A stretch of DNA of 42,503 nt. Source: Candidatus Avigastranaerophilus faecigallinarum (GTDB lineage: Bacteria > Cyanobacteriota > Vampirovibrionia > Gastranaerophilales > Gastranaerophilaceae). Both the position numbers and the translations under genes were made by a program. Where the stretch lies: assembly GCA_018716565.1 (NCBI GenBank), contig DVJT01000121.1:1-42503 (forward strand). The letters run 5' to 3'. The notes below the pieces were generated by a model, which was not told the origin of the DNA, made no database searches, and worked only from the letters and a program-made list of their open reading frames with translations. This document shows positions 30,464 to 39,026 of the stretch, in pieces (position 1 is the first letter of the stretch; every line of letters starts with the position of its first letter).

Positions 30464-31618
30464 ATGAAAATATTAATCGCAGGTTCAGATCTTAATGCAA
30501 TAATGCTTGCACAATATATAAAGCTGCAAGATAGTACCCATGACATATATATAACATCATTGGACAAAACAGAAGATCAATCATTCACCCCAATAAATAT
30601 AAGGGAAAATGATGTAAATTCTATATGCGATTTTGTAAAATATAATCAAATAGAATTTACAATAGTAACATCACAACTTGCAATTATCAATGGAATAGCA
30701 GACAAATTCAAAAATGAATGTTTTCCAATATTTGCTCCTTTTGCAGAAGCGGCGAGAATAACTTATTTTAACAGTATTGCAAAAAAAATAATGTACAAAT
30801 TAAAGATAAATACACCTAAATTTGGTATATTTGACAGAGAAAACCTTGCAATTGACTATATAAGAAATGCTAAATTCCCAATAGTTATAGGAAACGATTT
30901 TACCCTTCTTTCCAGAGAAAACAAAGTATATGAAACTTTTTCAAAAGCGAAGTTGGGATTGCAAAAAATATTTGAAAATAACAATGAAAGAGTTGTAATA
31001 GAAAGCTATATAGATATAGAGCCAATATATTTATATTTCATTACGGACGGATTTAATGCATTGCCTTTAATTTCAATAGAAAGAAATAAAAGTGATAACT
31101 TTTCAACAATAACCGCACCAAGTTCAAAATTATCAGAAGAAATGATTGTAAAAATACTCAAAACAGCAGTATATCCACTTCTTGATGATATATCAAAATA
31201 TGCAGGCAACTATACAGGAGTTATTGGGCTAAAAACAAAAATATCCAAAGATAATTTCTGCGTAATAGAATTTTATAACGGATTTCAAGAATACGATTTT
31301 CAAGCATTTTTATCATTATTAAATGAAGATTTTTTAAAACTTTTATATGATACAACAAACGGCTGTCTTGCAGATAATTATGACTATATAAAATTAAATG
31401 ACAATTATTCCTATACAATAGCACTTAACAGAAAAGAAATAAAAAATACAGGGAATGAATTCATTGAAAGCAATGATGAAAAGAAATATATAATAACCAA
31501 TACAGCACCAACATTAAATTATGCAAAAGAGGAACTAATAGATTATATAGAAACAATATGTAACAAAGAAATATATAGAGAGATAATTAAAACAGAAAAA
31601 AGGATATCTGAATTTTGA
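30464..31618 (+). CDS. PurD-like ATP-grasp fold protein lacking PurD catalytic motifs
   Basis: Collinear PurD-like segments (FTIVTSQLAIINGIADKF, FPIFAPFAEAARITYFNSIAKKIMYKLKINTPKFGIF, NYTGVIGLKTKISKDNFCVIEFYNGFQEYDFQAFLSLLNEDFLKLLYDTTNGCL) without the GGREHA, AAGKGV or RFGDPE motifs. Confidence 0.7.
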   Translation: MKILIAGSDLNAIMLAQYIKLQDSTHDIYITSLDKTEDQSFTPINIRENDVNSICDFVKYNQIEFTIVTSQLAIINGIADKFKNECFPIFAPFAEAARITYFNSIAKKIMYKLKINTPKFGIFDRENLAIDYIRNAKFPIVIGNDFTLLSRENKVYETFSKAKLGLQKIFENNNERVVIESYIDIEPIYLYFITDGFNALPLISIERNKSDNFSTITAPSSKLSEEMIVKILKTAVYPLLDDISKYAGNYTGVIGLKTKISKDNFCVIEFYNGFQEYDFQAFLSLLNEDFLKLLYDTTNGCLADNYDYIKLNDNYSYTIALNRKEIKNTGNEFIESNDEKKYIITNTAPTLNYAKEELIDYIETICNKEIYREIIKTEKRISEF

Positions 31619-31881
31619 GACCGGAACGAAAATTTCTAAGGCAGTGCATTTCTTGCAAAAAATATAAAAACAAAGAAGAATTAATAAGAATAACGAAAAA
31701 CAAAGATACAGGCGAAGTCAATATTAACAATAGTTTACTATTCCAAGGGCGTTCTGTATACATATGTAAAAATAATGAATGTATTGCAAGCGCTATAAAG
31801 AAAAAGAAAATTGAAAATTCATTAAAATCAAATCTTCCCGAAAATATAAAAGAAGAACTGTCTACTGTACTTAAAAAGTAA
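31615..31881 (+). CDS. ylxR: YlxR family RNA-binding protein (RnpM)
   Basis: RPERKFLRQCISCKKYKNKEELIRI, GRSVYICKNNECI; TTG start overlapping upstream stop (TTGA). Confidence 0.92.
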   Translation: MRPERKFLRQCISCKKYKNKEELIRITKNKDTGEVNINNSLLFQGRSVYICKNNECIASAIKKKKIENSLKSNLPENIKEELSTVLKK

Positions 31882-31928
31882 ATTGTGTTACAACTATAAT
31901 ATGGTTGTATAAAAAACGGGAAAATATA

Positions 31929-34577
31929 ATGACAATTGAAAATAAAAGAGTATATGAACTGGCTAAAGAGTATGAGATGTCTAATAAAGATTTTATTGAA
32001 TATCTCGAAAGTAAATTAGGGATAAAGGTAAAATCACATTCAAGTAACTTACTGCCTGCTCAAATTGAGAAAATAAGGAATTCATTTTCAAAAAACAAAG
32101 AAAATGAACAAACAAAAAAACCAAAAGCTTTTGTTATAAAGAAAGTGAAACCAGTTCATGAAGAAGAAAATGAGACAAAAAGTTCTATAAAGAATGAACA
32201 AACAATTACTATTACAAATAAGAAGCCTGATGTACAACCAAAAAATGAAACAAAAACCGTAACTGAAGAACCAATAACAGAACAAAAAACAGAACAAATA
32301 AAAGAACAAAAAAAAGAAGAAACCCCACAAATTCGTTCTTTGCTTGAATATAACAATAGAAACAGTCAACAAAAAAGACGTCAGGAGATGATGGCAAAGC
32401 AACAAGCAAGAGAAGAACGAAATAATCAAAAAAAAGAACAAAGACCAGTTGGTTCGAAATTTCCGCCTCGTAATCAAAATGACAAATCAGGCAGACCAGA
32501 GAAATCAGAAAGAAAACCTTTTGATAAGAGTAGAACAGACGAAAGAAAATCAGAAGGAAATAAAGAACAACAACCAAAAAAACCATTGCAGCATCATATA
32601 ATTTCTCAAGAAATATATGATGTAAAATCAGCTCCAAATTCTACATTTAAGAAAAAAGGACCCAAAGAAAAGAAAAAACAATATAAGAATAAAGAAGAAG
32701 AACAAGAATTAATAAGCTTAGAAAAAGCAATTACACAAAAACATAAGAAAAAAGCAAAAGATGATAATTCTGCAGAAACAGTAACACAAGTTGTAATTAA
32801 CAAACCAATAACTGTTGGTGAATTAGCAGAAAAAATAAAAAAGACTCCTGCAGATATTGTTAAGTTTTTGATGATGCAAGGCATATTGACGACTGTAAAT
32901 GAAGTAATATCAGTTGATACACAAAAGAAAATTTGTGAAAATTTTGAACTTGAAGTTCTTGAGGAAGACTTAGAAGAATACATGCAACAAGAACTTGAAA
33001 AAGAAGAAAAAGCGAAAGCAATTCAAGAAGTTGACGAATCATTACTTGAAACCAGAGCTCCTGTAATAAGTATTATGGGACACGTAGACCACGGTAAAAC
33101 AACTTTATTAGATTCAATAAGAGCGTCAAAACATAAAATAGTATCAACTGAAGTTGGGGGTATTACACAATCTATCGGCGCATATTCTGTATACTTAGAT
33201 AACGATAAAAATAAAAAGATAGTATTTGTTGATACACCTGGTCACGAAGCCTTTACAGAAATGAGAGCAAGAGGTGCAAAAGCTACAGACATAGCAATAT
33301 TGGTAGTTGCTGCAGATGACGGAATTATGCCTCAAACAATAGAAGCTATAAACCACGCAAAAGCAGCAGAAGTACCAATTATTGTAGCTGTCAATAAAAT
33401 AGACAAACCAAGTGCAGATCCGGATAAAATTCTACAACAACTTACAGAATACGGTTTAGTACCTGAAGAATGGGGCGGAGATACAATCTGCGTAAAAGTT
33501 AGTGCATTACAAGGGAAAGGTATTGATGAATTATTAGAATATATCCTTTTACTTGCAGAAGTTCAAAATTTACGTGCAAACAAACACGCATTAGCTTCCG
33601 GCGTTGTAATAGAAGCAAAACTTGATAAAGGGAAAGGACCTGTTGCGACATTATTGGTTCAAAATGGAACACTACATACCGGAGACTGTTTTGTAGTAGG
33701 TAATGTATGCGGTAAAGTAAGAGCATTGTTATCAGATTCCGGAGAAAGGATAAAAGAAGCAGGACCATCAACTCCTGTTGAGATTCTGGGATTAACAGAG
33801 GTTCCTCAAGCAGGTGATACATTCGAAGCTGTTGAAAATGAAAAAGTAATGAGAACAATTTGGGAAGAAAGAAAAGAAAAAGAAAGAATTTCAAAACTTG
33901 ACAGCATGAAACCTGCACATATAAGAAATGAACACGTTGGTGGTGCAGATGATAATATAAAAAGATTAAATCTAATTATTAAAGCCAATACCCATGGTGC
34001 TGCAGAAGCAGTTTCACAGGCAGTATCTCAGCTTGAATCAAAGGAAATTATTACAAAAATTGTACACGTAGGAGTCGGCGATATTTCTGAAGCAGATGTT
34101 ATGCTTGCAAGTGCTAGTAATGCAATAATACTTGGGTTCACTGTAAAAGAAGATACAAATGCTCAAATTGCTGCTGAAAAAGAAAATGTTACAATTAAGA
34201 AGTACAATATAATATACCAAGTTCTTGAAGACTTAGAACACACAATGTTGAATTTATTACAACCTGAAATAAAAGAAGTAGCTCTTGGTCAAGCAGAAGT
34301 AAGACAAGTATTTACAGTTGGTAAAACAACGAAAATAGCAGGTTGTTATGTACTTGAAGGTAAAATTGTAAGAAATAAAACAGCAACTGTAGTAAGAAAC
34401 GGAGTTGAAGTTTTCAAAGGGCAAATCGATCAATTAAAGAGATTTAAAGATGACGTTAAAGAAGTTGCTCAAGGATTTGAATGCGGTATTTCTTTCGATA
34501 AATTCAATGATATAAAAGAAGGAGATATTATTAAAGTATCTACAACAGAAGAAATAGAAAGACAAGTTTTAGTATAG
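31929..34577 (+). CDS. infB: translation initiation factor IF-2
   Basis: IF2-N RVYELAKEYEMSNKDFIEYL, charged linker, GTPase MGHVDHGKTTLLD, DTPGHEAFTEMRARGA, VNKIDK. Confidence 0.97.
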   Translation: MTIENKRVYELAKEYEMSNKDFIEYLESKLGIKVKSHSSNLLPAQIEKIRNSFSKNKENEQTKKPKAFVIKKVKPVHEEENETKSSIKNEQTITITNKKPDVQPKNETKTVTEEPITEQKTEQIKEQKKEETPQIRSLLEYNNRNSQQKRRQEMMAKQQAREERNNQKKEQRPVGSKFPPRNQNDKSGRPEKSERKPFDKSRTDERKSEGNKEQQPKKPLQHHIISQEIYDVKSAPNSTFKKKGPKEKKKQYKNKEEEQELISLEKAITQKHKKKAKDDNSAETVTQVVINKPITVGELAEKIKKTPADIVKFLMMQGILTTVNEVISVDTQKKICENFELEVLEEDLEEYMQQELEKEEKAKAIQEVDESLLETRAPVISIMGHVDHGKTTLLDSIRASKHKIVSTEVGGITQSIGAYSVYLDNDKNKKIVFVDTPGHEAFTEMRARGAKATDIAILVVAADDGIMPQTIEAINHAKAAEVPIIVAVNKIDKPSADPDKILQQLTEYGLVPEEWGGDTICVKVSALQGKGIDELLEYILLLAEVQNLRANKHALASGVVIEAKLDKGKGPVATLLVQNGTLHTGDCFVVGNVCGKVRALLSDSGERIKEAGPSTPVEILGLTEVPQAGDTFEAVENEKVMRTIWEERKEKERISKLDSMKPAHIRNEHVGGADDNIKRLNLIIKANTHGAAEAVSQAVSQLESKEIITKIVHVGVGDISEADVMLASASNAIILGFTVKEDTNAQIAAEKENVTIKKYNIIYQVLEDLEHTMLNLLQPEIKEVALGQAEVRQVFTVGKTTKIAGCYVLEGKIVRNKTATVVRNGVEVFKGQIDQLKRFKDDVKEVAQGFECGISFDKFNDIKEGDIIKVSTTEEIERQVLV

Positions 34578-34588
34578 GTAAGGGTATT

Positions 34589-34939
34589 ATGTCTTTAAGA
34601 AATGAACGAGTAAGAAAAACCTTAATGAAAGAAATAGCTGATATTATTCAAAGAGAGCTTAAAGATTCAAGAATACATGGTGTTGTTTCTATAACAGATA
34701 TTGAAATTGCACATGATAATTCATTTGCAAAAGTATACTACTCTGTACTTGCATCAGAAGAAGAAAAAGTAAATACTATAAAAGCTATTACTGATAATAC
34801 TGCAAAAATAAGATATGAAGTTGGTAAAAGAATTCGTTTGAGACTTACTCCGGAGTTGAGGTTTATACCTGATGATTCTTTGGAACGAGGTGCTCACGTC
34901 ACAGAACTTATCAATAAAATTTCAAGAGGCGAAATTTAG
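34589..34939 (+). CDS. rbfA: ribosome-binding factor A
   Basis: NERVRKTLMKEIADIIQRELKD, LTPELRFIPDDSLERGAHV. Confidence 0.95.
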   Translation: MSLRNERVRKTLMKEIADIIQRELKDSRIHGVVSITDIEIAHDNSFAKVYYSVLASEEEKVNTIKAITDNTAKIRYEVGKRIRLRLTPELRFIPDDSLERGAHVTELINKISRGEI

Positions 34940-34944
34940 TTTGG

Positions 34945-35802
34945 ATGTTTGGATTTATAAATATTAACAAACAATCCGGAATAAGTTCCCATAAAATTAT
35001 TTCTATTTTACGTAAAATTACAGGAATAAAACAAATAGGGCATGCCGGAACGCTGGATCCTTTAGCCTCAGGAGTTTTACCTGTTGCAATAGGGAAGGCT
35101 TCAAAGTTAATCGATTATTTAGAAGAAGATAAAGCATATCAAGTCGGAATGTACCTAGGAAAAATTTCTGACACTTATGATACAGAAGGAACTGTAACAA
35201 ATACAAATTACAGAAAAATAGAATTAGAAGAAATCCAATCGGTTCTAAATAAATTCATAGGAACAATACAACAAGTCCCACCTGCATATTCAGCTGTTCA
35301 TTATAATGGAAAAAGACTATATGAATTAGCAAGAATTGGAAAAATTCCAAATGATATTCCTTCAAGAGAAATAAACATATACAAAAATGAACTGATTTCT
35401 TTTGACTATGATAATCAAATATTAGAACTAAATATAGAATGTTCAAAGGGAACGTATATCAGAACAATAGTAAATGATATAGGACAAGAGCTGAATTGTG
35501 GAGCAGTAATGTTCAAATTAATAAGAACAAAATCAGCAGGAATGAATTTAGTTGACAGTTTCACATTAACAGAGAAAACTAAACCGGAAGAAATAGAAAA
35601 TCATCTTATAGACCCTCTCAGTGTGCTTAAAATTAACACTTATGAAATTAATGAATATGAATATAATAAATTATTAAACGGTAATCAGTTTAAGAATAGA
35701 AAAAATTTAATAGATACAATCCTTTTAACAAAGGACAATAAAATTGTTGCAATAGCAACCGGAAACGATAAAATAATTCAACCAAGGAAAGTTTTGCTAT
35801 GA
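34945..35802 (+). CDS. truB: tRNA pseudouridine(55) synthase
   Basis: GFININKQSGISSHKII, GHAGTLDPLASGVLPVAIGKASK, PPAYSAVHYNGKRLYELAR. Confidence 0.96.
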   Translation: MFGFININKQSGISSHKIISILRKITGIKQIGHAGTLDPLASGVLPVAIGKASKLIDYLEEDKAYQVGMYLGKISDTYDTEGTVTNTNYRKIELEEIQSVLNKFIGTIQQVPPAYSAVHYNGKRLYELARIGKIPNDIPSREINIYKNELISFDYDNQILELNIECSKGTYIRTIVNDIGQELNCGAVMFKLIRTKSAGMNLVDSFTLTEKTKPEEIENHLIDPLSVLKINTYEINEYEYNKLLNGNQFKNRKNLIDTILLTKDNKIVAIATGNDKIIQPRKVLL

Positions 35803-36650
35803 AAAAAATCATTTTTACTTTATTTTGTATACTAATTTCTTTAACGGCATATGGAAATAGCTGTAATGTAACGTGTCCATCAGAGACAATGAAAGTTATT
35901 GAAGATGAGAATGTTTTTCTTAAAGTAACAGGAATAAATTTCTTAACAAAAAAGATTGTAGAAACAGCAATAGAAAAAGAATTAAAAGATGAATTAAATT
36001 CAAAATTCAATGCAGACTTAGATATTTTTACATTAAAAAGACTTAAAAGCGGAGAATTTAAAAACCTACTGTTAATAAGTGATAATTTTAGATACAGAGC
36101 AATGAGTATTTCTGACTTCAAAGCAGAAACAATTTGCCCTTATAACCAAATAATCTACAAAAATAAAAAAGTATATTATCCAAATGATTTACCATTTAAA
36201 TTCAATGCTAATATAACAAATAATGATATAAAAAATATAATAAAATCAAAAGAATTTCAAAAGCAAATACAAAGAAGTGCCGTTAAAATTAACGGATTCA
36301 CAACATTGGAAGTACAAGAACCAATTGTAACAATAAAAAATGGTCAATTAGAATTTTCAATACCCATAAGAACTTTTTTATCTAATGAACCATTTATTAT
36401 GAATCTAAATTCAAATATTGAAGTAGCAAACAATAAAATTATGTTAAAAGATACCACTTTTTCAACAAATAGTAATATAATTAACATAGATATTCTGGGT
36501 GGCATTATAAATCAAGTAAACCCTGTTGCATTCCAAATAAACAGTATAGATAGCAAATACTGTAAAATATACATAACAAGTGCGAAAATCGAAGGAAATA
36601 TAATTAAAACAGAAGGTATATTTATAATAAATAAAAACTACGAAAGGTAA
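35799..36650 (+). CDS. LmeA/DUF2993 family exported lipid-binding-like protein
   Basis: Signal peptide; TKKIVETAIEKELKDEL, DNFRYRAMSISDFKAETICPYNQIIYKNKKVYYPNDLPFKFNANITNNDI, ILGGIINQVNPV. Confidence 0.75.
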   Translation: MKKIIFTLFCILISLTAYGNSCNVTCPSETMKVIEDENVFLKVTGINFLTKKIVETAIEKELKDELNSKFNADLDIFTLKRLKSGEFKNLLLISDNFRYRAMSISDFKAETICPYNQIIYKNKKVYYPNDLPFKFNANITNNDIKNIIKSKEFQKQIQRSAVKINGFTTLEVQEPIVTIKNGQLEFSIPIRTFLSNEPFIMNLNSNIEVANNKIMLKDTTFSTNSNIINIDILGGIINQVNPVAFQINSIDSKYCKIYITSAKIEGNIIKTEGIFIINKNYER

Positions 36651-36651
36651 A

Positions 36652-37290
36652 ATGAGTAATTTTTCTAAAATCGTTATTATAATTTTATTAACGCTTTCAT
36701 TCTTTTTTATAAAAGAAAAATGGGGGAATAATATATCTAATTTATTATCATCAATTGAGGGAATGCCCAAAATAGAACTTCCATCAATCAAAAAAGAAGA
36801 TAATAAAAAAGAAGAAATAGTCAAAAAACCAACGGAAGTTCCAACTAAAAAAGAGGCAACAAAAGATAAAGAAACTGTTTCAATATATTTTTTGGCACTT
36901 GATTCAAATGATAATGGAATATACAAGAAAGTACAAAGAGAAATTCCAATTGGTCAAAACAGGCTTGAATATGCAATAAACGAATTACTAAAAGGCCCCA
37001 ATATAGTCGAAAAATCAACAGGCGCATATAGTGAAATACCAAAAACTACAAAGTTATTAAAAATAAAACAAAACGGAAATAAAATAATAATAGATTTTAG
37101 TTCAGATTTTCAATATGGCGGCGGAACAGATAGTGTATATTCAAGAATGATGCAATTAATAAAAACCGCACTGGCAAATACTGAAAATAAAAACATATAT
37201 TTATATTTGGACGGAAAACAAGTTAACTTTATTGGCGGAGAAGGAATAATGATTACTCAACCATTAAATGAAAATTCATTAGAAGTATAA
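36652..37290 (+). CDS. GerMN domain protein, membrane anchored
   Basis: N-terminal TM; VSIYFLALDSND..., LEYAINELLKGPNIVEKSTGAYSEIPKTTKLLKIKQNGNKIIIDFSSDFQYGGGTDSVYSRMMQL. Confidence 0.85.
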   Translation: MSNFSKIVIIILLTLSFFFIKEKWGNNISNLLSSIEGMPKIELPSIKKEDNKKEEIVKKPTEVPTKKEATKDKETVSIYFLALDSNDNGIYKKVQREIPIGQNRLEYAINELLKGPNIVEKSTGAYSEIPKTTKLLKIKQNGNKIIIDFSSDFQYGGGTDSVYSRMMQLIKTALANTENKNIYLYLDGKQVNFIGGEGIMITQPLNENSLEV

Positions 37291-37335
37291 AAGAAAATAT
37301 GTTAGTTCATTTTTCTTAAGAGAATATAAAATTTT

Positions 37336-37356
37336 TCTTATAACTAGTTTATAAGA
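37336..37356. promoter_or_regulatory. dyad TCTTATAA-CTAGT-TTATAAGA just upstream of the LuxR-HTH gene
   Basis: 8-bp perfect arms, ends 9 bp before ATG 37366. Confidence 0.45.
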
Positions 37357-37365
37357 GAGACATTG

Positions 37366-37596
37366 ATGATAGAAAAAAAGTTTAAAGGGAATACACCTTT
37401 TTATTTAACAGAAAGAGAAATTGAAATTTTAAAACTTATAATTGACGGAAAAACAAATTTCGAAATAGCAAAAAGGACACATATTAGTGTACATACGGTA
37501 AAGGCACACATCACAAATATTTTAATAAAAATGAATGTAAAGTATCGTATACAAGCTGCAGTAAAAGCAGTAAGCGAAAATATTATTAATATCTGA
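37366..37596 (+). CDS. stand-alone LuxR/GerE-type HTH protein
   Basis: LTEREIEILKLIIDGKTNFEIAKRTHISVHTVKAHITNILIKMNVKYRIQAAVKA; no receiver domain. Confidence 0.9.
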   Translation: MIEKKFKGNTPFYLTEREIEILKLIIDGKTNFEIAKRTHISVHTVKAHITNILIKMNVKYRIQAAVKAVSENIINI

Positions 37597-37655
37597 TTAC
37601 AAATAAAAGCTTATGTGGTAAAATTAATTTATACTACATTTTAAGGATATATATT

Positions 37656-39026
37656 TTGTTTGAAAAATTTACTGAAAAAGCAGTTAACATTGTCAAATCA
37701 GCACAAATATGCGCAATAGAGCATAATCACGAAAAAATATACCCTGAGCATCTTTTACTTGCATTATTAAATGATACAAACAGTTTAATAGTCAAAACTT
37801 TTTCAATATACAAAATAGAAATTAACGAATTAAAAAAAGAAATTGAAAAATTATTAAATAAAAGAGCAGTAATAAGACCTGCTGAATTTGTTGTTTTCAG
37901 CGATTCATCAAAAGATATATTTACAAGGACATTAGATATTGCAAGAATACTTGGAAATTCATATGTAAAGCCAGAGCATCTTTTTCTTGCAATTTGGGAC
38001 TATCCAAAATTAGAACTGACAAATGTACTAAAAGAAAAGGGCATAGACGTAGAAAAAATGAAAACAATGTTCTACAATGTGCTATCAGCTAATAAACCCA
38101 AAAAGGTCAGACACCCCGAAAGCATAGAAAAAAGAAGAAGAATAGATAAAAACGATAATATTATTTCACTAATTGAAAGTTCTGACAGTAAAAAAATATT
38201 TGATAGAGCAATTGCAAAATTATCAACATCAAAATACGAAATATTAGGCACAGAACAGATAATGCAATCTATTTTAGAGGATAATGAATCAGATATAACA
38301 CATATCCTTGCAGAATTTGGCGTAACTGCTGAAACATTTTCTAACAAATTAAATGAAATATCTTCAAGACAAGCAGAATATGAAGATAAACAAATTATAT
38401 TTACACCTAATGCACTAAAAACTCTTGCTAATGCAATAGATATAGTAAGAGAAGAAGGTACAGCGTCTATACTACCTGAACATATTATTCTTGGATTATT
38501 AAAATCAAAAAAAGGTATTGCATACAATATATTAAAAGAACTCAATGTAAATGAATATCTATTGGAAGACAAAATTTTACAACCAATAGAAAAGCAAGTA
38601 AACGAAACATTATATATTATGAGACTGGCGAAACAAGAAGCAAGAAGAATAGGAAATAACGTCGTAGGAAGTGAATTAATTCTATTAGGTATTGTTCTTG
38701 AAGCAAATTCTATAGCAGCAGAGGTATTAAGAGATCTTGGCGTTATAGTAAAAGATGCAAGAGAAGTTATAGAAGAATTAATAGGCGTTTCAGACGATTA
38801 TAATACATCGGAAATAACCTTCAGCCAGCGAGCAAAATTAATTTTAGAGGATGCTTGGAATATAGCTAAATCACAAAATAAAAAAAGAACGACTGCTGAT
38901 GATTTATTGGTTGCAATATGCAATCAACCTGATTCCGTTGCTATGAAAGCATTAAGTAAATTAGGGGTAGATGCACTTGAAATCAGACAAGGAATTAAGA
39001 ACAGAATTACAGAAAGCAGAATTTGA
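37656..39026 (+). CDS. ATPase-less protein of three tandem Clp_N domains (six repeats)
   Basis: TTG start with AAGGA SD; MFEKFTEKAVNIVKSAQ like the ClpC N-terminus; RLAKQEARRIGNNVVGSELILLGIVLEANSIAAEVLRDLGVIVKDAREVIEELIG like ClpC N-domain; no Walker motifs. Confidence 0.85.
   Translation: MFEKFTEKAVNIVKSAQICAIEHNHEKIYPEHLLLALLNDTNSLIVKTFSIYKIEINELKKEIEKLLNKRAVIRPAEFVVFSDSSKDIFTRTLDIARILGNSYVKPEHLFLAIWDYPKLELTNVLKEKGIDVEKMKTMFYNVLSANKPKKVRHPESIEKRRRIDKNDNIISLIESSDSKKIFDRAIAKLSTSKYEILGTEQIMQSILEDNESDITHILAEFGVTAETFSNKLNEISSRQAEYEDKQIIFTPNALKTLANAIDIVREEGTASILPEHIILGLLKSKKGIAYNILKELNVNEYLLEDKILQPIEKQVNETLYIMRLAKQEARRIGNNVVGSELILLGIVLEANSIAAEVLRDLGVIVKDAREVIEELIGVSDDYNTSEITFSQRAKLILEDAWNIAKSQNKKRTTADDLLVAICNQPDSVAMKALSKLGVDALEIRQGIKNRITESRI

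Noticed and set aside
26787-30567. Minus-strand ORFs antisense to glyA, wecA-like, def, fmt and aroH
   Set aside because: Lie fully inside strongly supported plus-strand genes and show no recognisable domains.
31889-31909. TACAAC...GTTGTA hairpin between ylxR and infB
   Set aside because: 6-bp stem with 9-nt loop is within chance expectation; not called as a regulatory element.
32088-33042. Several long minus-strand ORFs antisense to infB (129 aa, 141 aa, 125 aa)
   Set aside because: Opposite a lysine/glutamate-rich IF2 linker; the antisense translations are F/L/S-rich as expected for AT-rich complement, no SD or homology seen.
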